Assembly (NCBI GenBank): GCA_964467255.1
Contig: CAYXPR010000016.1
Span: forward strand, 1 to 41,468
Source of the DNA: CAYXPR01 sp964467255
GTDB lineage: Bacteria; Pseudomonadota; Alphaproteobacteria; Rickettsiales; RGZB01
Direction: 5' to 3'
Length of the DNA stretch: 41,468 nucleotides
The translations under genes and the position numbers were made by a program. Positions 23,278-31,995 of this stretch are shown in pieces; within the stretch, counting starts at the first letter, position 1, and each line of letters starts with the position of its first letter. The notes under the pieces are model-generated. The model did no database searches and was not told the origin of the DNA. It was given only the letters and a program-made list of their open reading frames with translations.

Positions 23278-24387
23278 TTATCTTCTAATAGCACCCCAAT
23301 ACTGAGATACAGTTGTTGATGCAAAAAAATCAGGAAGTTTCTTTTTTTGAAACTGCTGGACTTTCTTTTTTTCCTTCGCGTAATTTTCTAAGACATAGCA
23401 TATCGCGGCACAGAGTTCCTCTTTATTACCCGGAGTAACGAGCTGACCATATTTCCCGCCTTGTAAGATTTCGTCTGGGCCACTGGGGCAATTGGTGGCA
23501 ACCACAGGACAGCCACATGCCAATGCCTCCACCAACACGGTGGGAAGGCCCTCATAGTCAGAAGATAGAACGAACAATTTTGCCCGACGCATATAGGCAT
23601 AGGGGTTGGCTACAAAACCAGGCATCTCCACGCTGCCAGAGAGGCCGAGCTTTTTAACCAAGGCCTCTAGCTTGGGGCGCTCCGCACCATCACCCAATAT
23701 GAGGAGGCGCGCCTTACTATACCTCAGCCTAACTTCCGCAAATGCCTCCAGAAGTAATGGAAAGTTTTTTTGGGGATGAAACCGGCCCACAGCAATGATG
23801 ACGGGAGGGTGTTTCGCTTTAAACCAACGGTGGGAAACGTGCCGTGAGGCATTTTTATATAAATCTGCTGTGATAATAGGATTGTAAATTGTTTTTATTT
23901 TCTTCTGTGTTCCAAGCAAGGCCGCAACGGAATTAGAGACCCCCTCAGAGACGCCTATGTTTAGCTGAATAAAAGGCTGAAATAGCTTCAACGCAGCCTT
24001 TTGAACAACTGGTAATTTTTCAGACGCAAGGTCTCTGTGGTAGACCGCGATGACACGTGATGTGCTAAAGGACATCACTTTGGCCAGGGCTCCCCAAACT
24101 ACCGTATAGTGAAGGTTCATCATCAAAACATCTGGCTTATTGCTAAAGAGATAGCGTGCGAGTGGAAGAACAGCAAAACGCATACGGCCCTTGTTGAAGG
24201 AAACAACATTAATTTTTTTTGAGAGTTGGTCCCAATAACTCCCCGTTTTCTCTAAAACAAGCAAGCTAACATCATAATTTTTGTTTTTGGCCAATTCGTT
24301 AGCAAGGGTAACGCAAATGCGCTCGGCACCACCACCTTGTAAATTAGGAATAAAAATCGCAATTTTTGTTTTATTCCTATGGCGCAT
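23278..24387 (-). CDS. GT4-family glycosyltransferase, copy A of a pair with a shared donor domain
   Basis: 369 residues, GT-B fold. The N-terminal acceptor domain (about 1-165) starts KIAIFIPNLQGGGAERI with the typical Gly-rich loop. The C-terminal donor domain has VGRFHPQKNF, LLILGDGAERPKLE, PGFVANPYAYMRRA, and the nucleotide-sugar motif SSDYEGLPTVLVEALACG with the E-x7-E pattern of retaining GT4 enzymes. Residues from YNPIITADLY to KKVQQF are encoded by an exact 542-bp repeat of the neighbouring gene, while the N-terminus and the last ~23 residues differ. It overlaps the upstream gene by 11 nt. Donor specificity is probably shared with copy B; sugar unknown. Confidence 0.88.
   Translation of the reverse strand: MRHRNKTKIAIFIPNLQGGGAERICVTLANELAKNKNYDVSLLVLEKTGSYWDQLSKKINVVSFNKGRMRFAVLPLARYLFSNKPDVLMMNLHYTVVWGALAKVMSFSTSRVIAVYHRDLASEKLPVVQKAALKLFQPFIQLNIGVSEGVSNSVAALLGTQKKIKTIYNPIITADLYKNASRHVSHRWFKAKHPPVIIAVGRFHPQKNFPLLLEAFAEVRLRYSKARLLILGDGAERPKLEALVKKLGLSGSVEMPGFVANPYAYMRRAKLFVLSSDYEGLPTVLVEALACGCPVVATNCPSGPDEILQGGKYGQLVTPGNKEELCAAICYVLENYAKEKKKVQQFQKKKLPDFFASTTVSQYWGAIRR
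23348..23889. repeat. Exact 542-bp direct repeat, left copy
   Basis: Base-for-base identical to 24450-24991, including third codon positions, and 1102 bp away in the same orientation. It encodes the donor-binding domain of the copy A glycosyltransferase. Sequence identity stops abruptly at both ends, as expected for a gene-conversion tract. Confidence 0.95.
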
Positions 24388-25525
24388 CGATAAGTTCCAT
24401 ATATTTTTTTATCGCTATTTCTTGCGTAAAATCTTTGATTCTATGCGAGTGAAACTGCTGGACTTTCTTTTTTTCCTTCGCGTAATTTTCTAAGACATAG
24501 CATATCGCGGCACAGAGTTCCTCTTTATTACCCGGAGTAACGAGCTGACCATATTTCCCGCCTTGTAAGATTTCGTCTGGGCCACTGGGGCAATTGGTGG
24601 CAACCACAGGACAGCCACATGCCAATGCCTCCACCAACACGGTGGGAAGGCCCTCATAGTCAGAAGATAGAACGAACAATTTTGCCCGACGCATATAGGC
24701 ATAGGGGTTGGCTACAAAACCAGGCATCTCCACGCTGCCAGAGAGGCCGAGCTTTTTAACCAAGGCCTCTAGCTTGGGGCGCTCCGCACCATCACCCAAT
24801 ATGAGGAGGCGCGCCTTACTATACCTCAGCCTAACTTCCGCAAATGCCTCCAGAAGTAATGGAAAGTTTTTTTGGGGATGAAACCGGCCCACAGCAATGA
24901 TGACGGGAGGGTGTTTCGCTTTAAACCAACGGTGGGAAACGTGCCGTGAGGCATTTTTATATAAATCTGCTGTGATAATAGGATTGTAAATAAAGGAAGC
25001 TTTGCCCGTTTTCAGAAATGCAAATTTTTCTAAAGATTTAGCCGCACCTTGTGAGACGGCAATAATATGGTTCGCGAATCTGTAAGTAACAATATAGCCC
25101 AGTTGTAAAAACCTTTTTAAGAGAAATGCGACAAACGTAGTCCTCTGAGAGAAAAAGTTTGAGTGCACATCCACATGTTCAACAACAATTACTTTCTTAC
25201 TTCGCAAAACGGCTTTAAGTAAAATTGCCTGAATATTTCGAAAGAATCCTGTGGCTACAATAATTTCAATGTCTTGTTTTTTAACAAAAGACGCAAGTCC
25301 CCATAGACTGAGTAATACGGAATTCTTATGGATACCCACCATCGATTTAAGATGAACTTTTGGGTCGATAGATTTTATTAGATCTGCATTATTTTTCTCG
25401 CTGATTGTAAGAAGGTAAACATCAAGTTTATAGCGCGCAAGCTCATTGGCCAAAATAATAGAGACCGTTGATATTCCGCCAAACGAGAGCACATTATGAT
25501 AAATAAGGATTTTCTTTTTTTGCAT
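24377..25525 (-). CDS. GT4-family glycosyltransferase, copy B of a pair with a shared donor domain
   Basis: 382 residues, GT-B fold. The N-terminal acceptor domain (about 1-178; KKKILIYHNVLSFGGISTVS, then a divergent region) is unrelated at the residue level to that of copy A apart from the fold pattern. The donor domain (IYNPIITADLY through KVQQF) is identical because of the 542-bp repeat. The C-terminal tail (HSHRIKDFTQEIAIKKYM...) is again different. The ATG at 25525 overlaps the upstream stop by one base (TAATG); the longer frame starts at a TTG two codons earlier. It is second in the minus-strand glycosyltransferase operon. Confidence 0.88.
   Translation of the reverse strand: MQKKKILIYHNVLSFGGISTVSIILANELARYKLDVYLLTISEKNNADLIKSIDPKVHLKSMVGIHKNSVLLSLWGLASFVKKQDIEIIVATGFFRNIQAILLKAVLRSKKVIVVEHVDVHSNFFSQRTTFVAFLLKRFLQLGYIVTYRFANHIIAVSQGAAKSLEKFAFLKTGKASFIYNPIITADLYKNASRHVSHRWFKAKHPPVIIAVGRFHPQKNFPLLLEAFAEVRLRYSKARLLILGDGAERPKLEALVKKLGLSGSVEMPGFVANPYAYMRRAKLFVLSSDYEGLPTVLVEALACGCPVVATNCPSGPDEILQGGKYGQLVTPGNKEELCAAICYVLENYAKEKKKVQQFHSHRIKDFTQEIAIKKYMELIDAP
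24450..24991. repeat. Exact 542-bp direct repeat, right copy
   Basis: Identical partner of 23348-23889, encoding the donor-binding domain of the copy B glycosyltransferase. Recombination between copies would delete 1102 bp and leave one chimeric glycosyltransferase. Confidence 0.95.
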
Positions 25526-26289
25526 TACCAACGTCTAAAATGGTTAAAAACACCAAAAATAAAGTACTGAAAAAAGTAAAGCGAGGCCAAGAAAACATTT
25601 TGCCCCTCAGATGTTCTTAAAATATGCCAAACAGTTTTCGCCATCTGCCATTTATTAGACGAAATGCTCCGGTTTCTCTTGGTATAGTAGGCGAGCACTT
25701 CAGGAACGCATGCCGCTTCATGGCCTTGTTTTAGAATTTTCAACCAATAACGGTAATCCTGACAATGTCGGCATTCAATTTGAAGGACCTTATTAAGGCG
25801 TTGTGTATCATAGATGGCTGTTAAATTAGGGATTCGGTGATGGCGTAGAATATCGTGGTAACGTATTCTATTCTTCGGCCGTCTAAGGCGGATAAATTTT
25901 CCATTTTCATCAACCACTTCATAGAAACTATACGCAAGCGGAATCCCCGTATCTGCCATAAAACACAACTGCTTTTGCAGCTTCTGCGGATGCCATGCAT
26001 CATCGCTATCTAAAAATGCAATATACCGACCCTTAGCAGCCTTAAGCGACTTATTTCTACTACAAACCGCACCACAATTCTTTTTATTAATAGAGAGCTT
26101 TATTCGTTTATCTTTCAGATACGGACGAATAACCTTAACACTATCGTCTGTTGATTTATCGTCAACAATCAGCAATTCCCAGTTGGTGTGTGTTTGCGCA
26201 AGAACCGACTCAATTGCCCTGCCAATGAAGCGGGAGCAATTGTAATTGGGCATTATAATCGAAACTAGATTATTTTTGCTATGCTTCAT
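25525..26289 (-). CDS. GT2-family glycosyltransferase
   Basis: 254 residues, GT-A fold. The nucleotide-binding start is VSIIMPNYNCSRFIGRAIES, with ELLIVDDKSTDDS, then the DxD-containing block GRYIAFLDSDDAWHPQKL. The acceptor region contains CQDYRYWLKILKQG. There is no transmembrane domain, so it probably adds one sugar at the cytoplasmic face to a lipid-linked intermediate. I start it at the ATG 26289; a GTG four codons upstream is possible. It is the first gene of the operon GT2, GT4-B, GT4-A, Wzy_C. Confidence 0.87.
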   Translation of the reverse strand: MKHSKNNLVSIIMPNYNCSRFIGRAIESVLAQTHTNWELLIVDDKSTDDSVKVIRPYLKDKRIKLSINKKNCGAVCSRNKSLKAAKGRYIAFLDSDDAWHPQKLQKQLCFMADTGIPLAYSFYEVVDENGKFIRLRRPKNRIRYHDILRHHRIPNLTAIYDTQRLNKVLQIECRHCQDYRYWLKILKQGHEAACVPEVLAYYTKRNRSISSNKWQMAKTVWHILRTSEGQNVFLASLYFFQYFIFGVFNHFRRW

Positions 26290-26434
26290 CAGCTGTGGCA
26301 CCTAAATATATTCGCAGAATGATAGCAAAAATGCCGCTTTGTTCATAGCATGATATTGCCCTACTATAAGGCATTGCATTTCGATGGTGATAAAAATATC
26401 ATAGGCAACCAGAACCTAATTTAACGGGCATGGC

Positions 26435-28018
26435 ATGACGGCAATGGATTACCCCAAGATTCTTGAAAAGCTAACTTCCGTAAGCTTGGCGCTTTCAGCG
26501 GAAAAGGACATTGACCGACTGCTGGAAATGATTGTGGTTGAGGCACAGGCCATTTCAGGGGCCGATGGCGGCTCGCTTTATATCCGCAAAGGTAACCAAC
26601 TGGAATTCGTTGTTGCCCGCAATGCATCGCTCTCACGGCGCATCGTGCGCAAGGAGAACGCCAAGCGCTTTGCACCAATTCCGCTCTATGGTGCGGATAA
26701 TAAACCCAATGAAAAGGCGCTTTCCGTCTATTCTGTGCTACACCGCCGCGCTATCAATATTAATAATGTGGCTGAGGACAAGCGCTTTGACTTTGCCGGT
26801 GTGAAGGCTTTTGACAAAGAGAATAATTACACGACCCAGTCGATTCTCACTATCCCGCTTTTAAGCCGTAAGGATAAGGCTATCGGCTGCCTGCAACTCG
26901 TTAATGCTACCAACCCCAAAACGAGTAAGGTGGAAGCCTTCCCGCTAGCGATTGTGGAGGTGGTGCAAACCTTAGCCGCGCAGGCGTCCATTATTCTGGA
27001 TAACAAGCAGCTGGCGGACTCAGAGCGCGACCTGCTGGAAGCCTTCATTAAGCTGATTGCCGAGGCGATTGATAAAAAATCTCCTTACACGGGCGCGCAC
27101 TGCACCCGCGTGCCGGAGCTGACGGAAATGATTGCCGAAGCTGGCTGCCAAGCAAAGGATGGCCCGCTAAAGGACTTCAACCTGACGGATGAAGAAAAAT
27201 ACGAACTGCACATCGCCGGATGGCTGCATGACTGCGGCAAGGTGGTGACGCCCGTGCACGTGATGGACAAATCAACAAAGCTCGAAACCATCTGGGACAG
27301 GGTGGAGCTGGTGCGCTTACGGTTTGAGATTTTGAAACGCGAGGCAGAAATCCGTGCATTAAAAGGGCAGGGTGGTGCGGCGCTCGAGCAGGAGCTGGCG
27401 CAGCTTGAGGAAGACTTTGCCTTTTTGGAAAAGACAAATAAAGGCGGTGAGTTTTTGAACGATGAAGCCATCGAACGCCTGAAGAAAATTGCCGCACGCA
27501 CATGGGCACATAAAGGAAAAGCGGAGCCTGCATTGACGGAAAATGAGGTGTATAACCTTAGCATCCGCCGCGGCACACTGAATACAGAAGAGCGCAAAAT
27601 TATGGAAGGGCACATGGTGGCAACGGTGGATATGCTGGATGCCCTGCCATTCCCCGACCATTTAAAGCGCGTGCCGGAATATGCCTGCGGCCACCATGAG
27701 CGCATGGACGGCAAGGGTTACCCTAAGTCCATCAAAGCGGGAACCATGTCTATCCCCGCACGTATGATGGCTATTGCCGACGTGTTTGAGGCGCTCACCG
27801 CATCAGACAGGCCTTACAAACCCGCTAAGAAACTTTCTGAAACCATGAACATTATCAGTAAAATGAAAGAAGATAACCACCTCGACCCTATGTTGGTGGA
27901 TTTTTTTGTAAGCTCCGGCGTGTATCGCCGCTTTGCTGCCAAATATCTTTCCAAAGAGCTGATTGATGCGGTGGATGAAGCCAAAATTCTCGCGGCTAAA
28001 CCTAAGCCGATGCCGTGA
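26435..28018 (+). CDS. GAF-HD-GYP signalling protein (probable cyclic-di-GMP phosphodiesterase)
   Basis: 527 residues, cytoplasmic. A GAF domain (about 10-190; AISGADGGSLYIRKG, NYTTQSILTIPLLSRKDKAIGCLQLVN) is followed by an HD-GYP domain (about 205-515): GWLHDCGKV (about 260-268), GHHERMDGKGYP (about 418-430) and DVFEALTASDRPYKPAK. A charged helical insertion of about 120 residues (EILKREAEIRALKGQ...) separates the HD pair from the later metal ligands; insertions of this kind occur in a known subgroup. The GYP triad is intact as GKGYP, consistent with c-di-GMP hydrolysis. The stop overlaps the next start (TGATG), so the two proteins are probably made together. Signal sensed by the GAF is unknown. 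Confidence 0.88.
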   Translation: MTAMDYPKILEKLTSVSLALSAEKDIDRLLEMIVVEAQAISGADGGSLYIRKGNQLEFVVARNASLSRRIVRKENAKRFAPIPLYGADNKPNEKALSVYSVLHRRAININNVAEDKRFDFAGVKAFDKENNYTTQSILTIPLLSRKDKAIGCLQLVNATNPKTSKVEAFPLAIVEVVQTLAAQASIILDNKQLADSERDLLEAFIKLIAEAIDKKSPYTGAHCTRVPELTEMIAEAGCQAKDGPLKDFNLTDEEKYELHIAGWLHDCGKVVTPVHVMDKSTKLETIWDRVELVRLRFEILKREAEIRALKGQGGAALEQELAQLEEDFAFLEKTNKGGEFLNDEAIERLKKIAARTWAHKGKAEPALTENEVYNLSIRRGTLNTEERKIMEGHMVATVDMLDALPFPDHLKRVPEYACGHHERMDGKGYPKSIKAGTMSIPARMMAIADVFEALTASDRPYKPAKKLSETMNIISKMKEDNHLDPMLVDFFVSSGVYRRFAAKYLSKELIDAVDEAKILAAKPKPMP

Positions 28019-29151
28019 TGGCAGATAGTTTTTTTGCTACTATTCCGGCATTTAAAGATTTTTCCGAAATCGGGCAGGGGAGCCATTACGTGCCCGCGCC
28101 AGATGACTGGTGGGTGGTGGTTACCGACGTTACTAACTCAACTGAAGCCGTGAATAGCGGTAGTTACCGCAAGGTGAACATCGCAGGTGCCGCAGCTATC
28201 GCGGCGCTCAAGAACCTGTGCAAAGGTATCGAGCTTCCATTTGCTTTCGGCGGGGATGGCTGCACGGTGATGATACCACCACAATGTGTTGAAGCTGCTA
28301 AGGCCGAACTGCTTAAAGTAAAGTCACTCTGCCAGATGTCATTCGGCTTGGGGCTGAGGGTTGGGCTGGTAGCAATTAAAGATTTACGCACACAGGGCAA
28401 AGACATTAAAGTTGCGCGCTATGCGTTGAGCGAGGGCGCAAGCCTTGCCTCATTCATTGGCGGTGGCACACGGTTGGCGGAAGATTTGTTGAAGCAGGGA
28501 AGCTGCGAGCTGAAAAGCACCGAAACAAGCGGCTCACCGGATACAGAAGGGCTCTCCTGCCGCTGGGAACCATTGCTACCACAAAAGGGAAAGATGATGG
28601 CGCTGATGGTGCTTGCCCGCGGCGATGATGCGGCGATTTACCAGCAGGTCATACGGCAGGTAAAATCCATCTGCGCGGATGCCAAGCCTGTCTCAGCCAA
28701 AAACCTGAAATTTAAATGGCCGCCACAGGGCATGCTGATTGAAGCAAAGCTTAGCGGCGGATTTTTACCACTGAAGCTCCTGAAGATTTTTGGCTTCACC
28801 GCACTGGTGTATTGGCTTACGAAAAATAATAAAACAGCGGGGGATTATGACCCCGCTCTCTATCAGCGCGATGTGGTGCTGAATGCAGATTACCAGAAGT
28901 TCGACGATATGCTGCGTATGGTGATCGATTGCAGCAGCGCCGACATTCAGAAAATCCGCGAGTACCTTACAGGACTTAAAGATAAAAACCTTATCTTCTT
29001 CGGCACGCATGAGGCGGATAGCGCGCTGATGACCTGCCTTGTGTCGTCACTTAAAAGTGATGGGCACGTGCACTTTATTGACGCAGCGGACGGAGGCTAT
29101 GCCTTTGCCGCCCGCGAAATGAAAGAGCAGATGAAGGCCGCTTTAGTTTAA
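28018..29151 (+). CDS. DUF3095 protein, class III nucleotide-cyclase-like
   Basis: 377 residues, resembling DUF3095 (PF11294). The N-terminal half has the pattern of a class III cyclase catalytic core: WWVVVTDVTNSTEAV with D37 in place of the first metal Asp, FAFGGDGCTVMIP with D80 in place of the second, and LGLRVGLVAIKDL like the cyclase RVGI strand. The C-terminal part (about 250-377) contains a hydrophobic segment (LKIFGFTALVYWL) and a helical domain of unknown role. Nucleotide cyclase activity is inferred from these motifs, not proven for the family. Translationally coupled to the HD-GYP gene; the 3' end overlaps the convergent MBL-fold gene by 9 nt. An in-frame GTG lies one codon upstream. 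Confidence 0.75.
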   Translation: MADSFFATIPAFKDFSEIGQGSHYVPAPDDWWVVVTDVTNSTEAVNSGSYRKVNIAGAAAIAALKNLCKGIELPFAFGGDGCTVMIPPQCVEAAKAELLKVKSLCQMSFGLGLRVGLVAIKDLRTQGKDIKVARYALSEGASLASFIGGGTRLAEDLLKQGSCELKSTETSGSPDTEGLSCRWEPLLPQKGKMMALMVLARGDDAAIYQQVIRQVKSICADAKPVSAKNLKFKWPPQGMLIEAKLSGGFLPLKLLKIFGFTALVYWLTKNNKTAGDYDPALYQRDVVLNADYQKFDDMLRMVIDCSSADIQKIREYLTGLKDKNLIFFGTHEADSALMTCLVSSLKSDGHVHFIDAADGGYAFAAREMKEQMKAALV

Positions 29152-29964
29152 GTTGATTTTTAGGCCGTCCCGTGCGAGCACACTGTTCGGCAGCCATTTT
29201 TTCAGCGCCTTGCTACGCTGGTTGAGCTTTGCATCATTTGCTTCTGCCGCATGATGGAAAGCGACAAATTTTTTGACGGAAGCAGCCTCGGCCAGCCGTG
29301 CGCCATGCTGCCAGCTGGAATGACCCCAGCCGCGATATTTCTTCATTTCCTTGTCGTCATACGAGGCGTCGTAAATAAACACATCGGCCTTATGGATAAA
29401 TTTCAGCAGCGCTTTATCGAGCTGCCCCGCCTGATGCTCCACATCCGTTACATAGCATACGCTTTTGCCCTGATATTCCACCCGATACGCCGTCGCTTTC
29501 CCTGGGTGGGCAATCGCTAACGTATGGATAGTGATACCTTTGGCGGGCGTAAGCTTTGCCCCAGCCTTAAAATGCTTAAACACCAACTTAGCACTCATTT
29601 CTTTTAGGGAGAGGGGGAAGATGGAGGGCTGAAACAACGTGCCCAGCACGTCCTCAAGTTTTTCTTTCCCCAGGTGGCCTGCCCATAAACGAATCGCCGA
29701 ACCCTTACGGTACAGCGCCTTAAAAAAAGGCAAACCCTGAATGTGATCCAGATGCGTATGGCTGAAAAAAACATCGACCATATGGTCTTTATTTTTAGGA
29801 ACAGGGATTTGCGAGATGCCGCTGCCGGCATCAAAAATCAGGCTGTAATCGCCGCAGAGCATCTGCACACACGAGGTGTTCCCACCATAACGCCGGAAAT
29901 TCGAGCGCACCACGGGCATGCTGCCGCGCGTGCCCCAGAAGATAATTTTAAAGCCAGATGACAT
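29143..29964 (-). CDS. Metallo-beta-lactamase-fold hydrolase
   Basis: 273 residues. The N-terminus IIFWGTRGSMPVVR with RRYGGNTSC is typical of the MBL subfamily related to cyclic-nucleotide phosphodiesterases and tRNase Z/PhnP-like enzymes. The zinc site is complete: SHTHLDH (69-74), IAHPGKATA, YVTDVEH, FIYDASYDD, GWGHSSWQHG and FHHAAE. Substrate is unknown, but its position beside a cyclase-like and an HD-GYP protein makes a signalling-nucleotide phosphodiester plausible. Divergent from the DUF1467 gene; the stop region overlaps the DUF3095 gene by 9 nt. Confidence 0.82.
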   Translation of the reverse strand: MSSGFKIIFWGTRGSMPVVRSNFRRYGGNTSCVQMLCGDYSLIFDAGSGISQIPVPKNKDHMVDVFFSHTHLDHIQGLPFFKALYRKGSAIRLWAGHLGKEKLEDVLGTLFQPSIFPLSLKEMSAKLVFKHFKAGAKLTPAKGITIHTLAIAHPGKATAYRVEYQGKSVCYVTDVEHQAGQLDKALLKFIHKADVFIYDASYDDKEMKKYRGWGHSSWQHGARLAEAASVKKFVAFHHAAEANDAKLNQRSKALKKWLPNSVLARDGLKINLN

Positions 29965-30024
29965 AAGGCATGATTATTCCATACTTGCGTTAAACGGCAA
30001 CATACTATTTTATAACCAGCACAT

Positions 30025-30243
30025 ATGCTGCGCTTTTTTCTTATTTTTGCGATTGTTTGGTGGATCGTGTTCTTTATGGCACTGCCCTTCGGTGCCAAGC
30101 CGCCTAAAAAACCAAAGAAGGGTCATGCCAGCAGCGCGCCGGAAGTGCCCCACTTGCGCATTAAGGTGATTGCCACCACCGTGATTGCCGCCATTTTAAG
30201 CGGTGCAACTTTATATATGCTGCGTATCAACGACCTATGGTAA
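30025..30243 (+). CDS. DUF1467 family small membrane protein
   Basis: 72 residues with two transmembrane helices (FFLIFAIVWWIVFFMALPFG and VIATTVIAAILSGATLYML) joined by a basic loop (KPPKKPKKGHASSAPEVPHLRIK). The W-W...LPFG and ASAP-x-P-x-LRIK pattern matches DUF1467, a short family found mainly in Alphaproteobacteria and often encoded near tRNA synthetases or mraZ-type housekeeping genes. Function unknown. No clear ribosome-binding site is visible. It overlaps the downstream glycosyltransferase gene by 7 nt. Confidence 0.75.
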   Translation: MLRFFLIFAIVWWIVFFMALPFGAKPPKKPKKGHASSAPEVPHLRIKVIATTVIAAILSGATLYMLRINDLW

Positions 30244-30995
30244 GCAGCACGGAACATATTTTTACGACGCGTGCGGCGAGCACATGCCTGATTATTGGCG
30301 TGCTGAATGAGGGCGAGCGTATTACAAAGCAACTAGAGGCCCTGCAACCTTACCGCAATATGATTGATATTATCATCGCGGATGGTGGCAGCACCGATGG
30401 GGCCACCAGCGCCGAGGCATTAAAAGATAAAGTAAGCGCATTGCTGGTGATAAAGGGAAGGGGCCTTAGCAGCCAATATCACGCCGCAATTCAGTTTGCC
30501 TTGAAGGCAGGCTATCAGTCCTGCATCTTTATGGATGGTAATGGCAAAGACGGCGTAGATGCCATTCCTACATTTCTCACGGCACTGAAAGAAGGGCACG
30601 ACTTCCTGCAAGGCTCGCGCTTTATGCGTGGGGGCACGCACGAAAATACGCCTGCGCTGCGTTGGCTGGCGATTCGGTTAGTAGCCGCGCCGCTGTTCTG
30701 GCTGGCCTGCCGCTTTTACTATACCGACCCCATGAATGGCTTCAAAGCCTGCAGCCGTCGCTTTTTAGAAAATGAAAAACTGGGTATCAGCCGCGACATT
30801 TTTGATGGATACACGCTGCAATATTATATGAACTATGCGGCGCCCCGACTGGGCATGAAATTAAAAGAGATACCCGTGCGGCGCGCTTACCCACAATCGG
30901 GGCCGCTGGTGAGCAAAATCAAAGGCGTAAAAAATTATGTGCGTGTACTGGGGCAGTTGCTGAAAGTGCTGGCAGGGCGTTACAACATGCGCTAA
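30237..30995 (+). CDS. GT2-family glycosyltransferase, dolichol-phosphate-mannose-synthase-like
   Basis: 252 residues, GT-A fold without the usual transmembrane extension. Motifs: CLIIGVLNEGERI, DIIIADGGSTDGATS, a DxN-type catalytic region CIFMDGNGKDGVDAI, FLQGSRFMRGG, then DPMNGFKACSRRFLE and EIPVRRAYPQSG, as in DPM1-like enzymes. It probably charges polyprenyl phosphate with a sugar or acts on a lipid-linked substrate. Unusual: DGN replaces the classical DAD. Its stop interlocks with the trpS stop in CTAA. Confidence 0.82.
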   Translation: MVSSTEHIFTTRAASTCLIIGVLNEGERITKQLEALQPYRNMIDIIIADGGSTDGATSAEALKDKVSALLVIKGRGLSSQYHAAIQFALKAGYQSCIFMDGNGKDGVDAIPTFLTALKEGHDFLQGSRFMRGGTHENTPALRWLAIRLVAAPLFWLACRFYYTDPMNGFKACSRRFLENEKLGISRDIFDGYTLQYYMNYAAPRLGMKLKEIPVRRAYPQSGPLVSKIKGVKNYVRVLGQLLKVLAGRYNMR

Positions 30996-31987
30996 TGCGC
31001 TACGAAGCCAACAAGGTTGCGAACATCTTTCATATTTTTCTCGGCTATTTCACCCGCTTTTTCAGCACCGGCTTTAAGGATTCCCTCAAGGTAAGGGCGG
31101 TCTTTCATCAGGCGGTTTAGCTCAGAAGATATGGGACTGATTTTTTCAACTGCCAGTGCGGCGAGCTCTTTTTTAAGGCCGCCATAGCCTGCACTGATAA
31201 ATTTGTTCTGCGCGTCTTTCAGCGAAATATCCGCTAACGAGGCATAAATGGTCAGCAGGTTAAGTGCTTCCGGCCGGCCTTCAAGGCTTTCAAACCCCAT
31301 GGTGGAGTCCGACGTCGCCTTTTTAAATTTCTTATCAATGGCAGCTGCATTATCCGTCAGATTTACACGAGAAAGTTCCGAAGGGTCAGACTTGCTCATT
31401 TTCTTGGTGCCATCACCGAGGCTCATCACGCGGGTGGCCTCACCCATAATGAGCGGTTCGGGCAGGGGGAAGAACTCGGTTTTATAGGCACGGTTGAAGG
31501 CACCGGCAATGTCACGCGCCAGCTCTAAATGCTGTTTTTGGTCTTCACCCACCGGCACATGCGTCGCTTTATATAAAAGAATATCCGCCGCCATCAGTAC
31601 GGGGTAACCATAGAGGCCAAGCACGGCACTTTCTTTTGCACTGCCAGCCTTTTCTTTAAACTGCGTCATGCGGTTTAACCAACCCAGCGGAGTGTGGCAG
31701 CTTAAAATCCATGCCAATTCGCTATGGCCCGAAACGGTGGATTGAGCGAATAAGGTGTTTTTTTCGGGGTCGATGCCGCAGGCGATATAGGTGGCGAGGG
31801 TCTGATAGGTTGCCTCGCGCAGCGCAGCAGGTTCTTGGAACACGGTGATGGCGTGCAAATCCACAATACAGAAGATGGATTGGTGCTGGTGCTGTAGCTT
31901 CACCCAGTTTTTAATCGCACCGAGGTAATTACCCAAATGCAGGTTGCCCGTGGGCTGAACACCGGAGAAAACAAGGGATTTTTTCAT
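30992..31987 (-). CDS. trpS: Tryptophanyl-tRNA synthetase
   Basis: 331 residues, class I synthetase of the bacterial TrpRS length. SGVQPTGNLHLGNYLGAIKNW carries the HIGH-like motif and KKMSKSDPSE the KMSKS loop. Other family motifs are CIVDLHAIT, AILSCHTPLGWL in the form ILSCHTPLGWLNRMTQFK, YPVLMAADILLYKATHVPVG and DQKQHLELARDIA. It charges tRNA-Trp in the cytoplasm. It lies 8 nt after the LicD-like gene on the same strand, so this essential gene may share a transcript with surface-polymer decoration genes, which is unusual. Confidence 0.95.
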   Translation of the reverse strand: MKKSLVFSGVQPTGNLHLGNYLGAIKNWVKLQHQHQSIFCIVDLHAITVFQEPAALREATYQTLATYIACGIDPEKNTLFAQSTVSGHSELAWILSCHTPLGWLNRMTQFKEKAGSAKESAVLGLYGYPVLMAADILLYKATHVPVGEDQKQHLELARDIAGAFNRAYKTEFFPLPEPLIMGEATRVMSLGDGTKKMSKSDPSELSRVNLTDNAAAIDKKFKKATSDSTMGFESLEGRPEALNLLTIYASLADISLKDAQNKFISAGYGGLKKELAALAVEKISPISSELNRLMKDRPYLEGILKAGAEKAGEIAEKNMKDVRNLVGFVAH

Positions 31988-31995
31988 AGATAAGG

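Noticed and set aside
27085..27714. 209-aa minus-strand frame antisense to the HD-GYP gene
   Set aside because: Ser/Cys-rich translation without domains, opposite an obvious HD-GYP domain.
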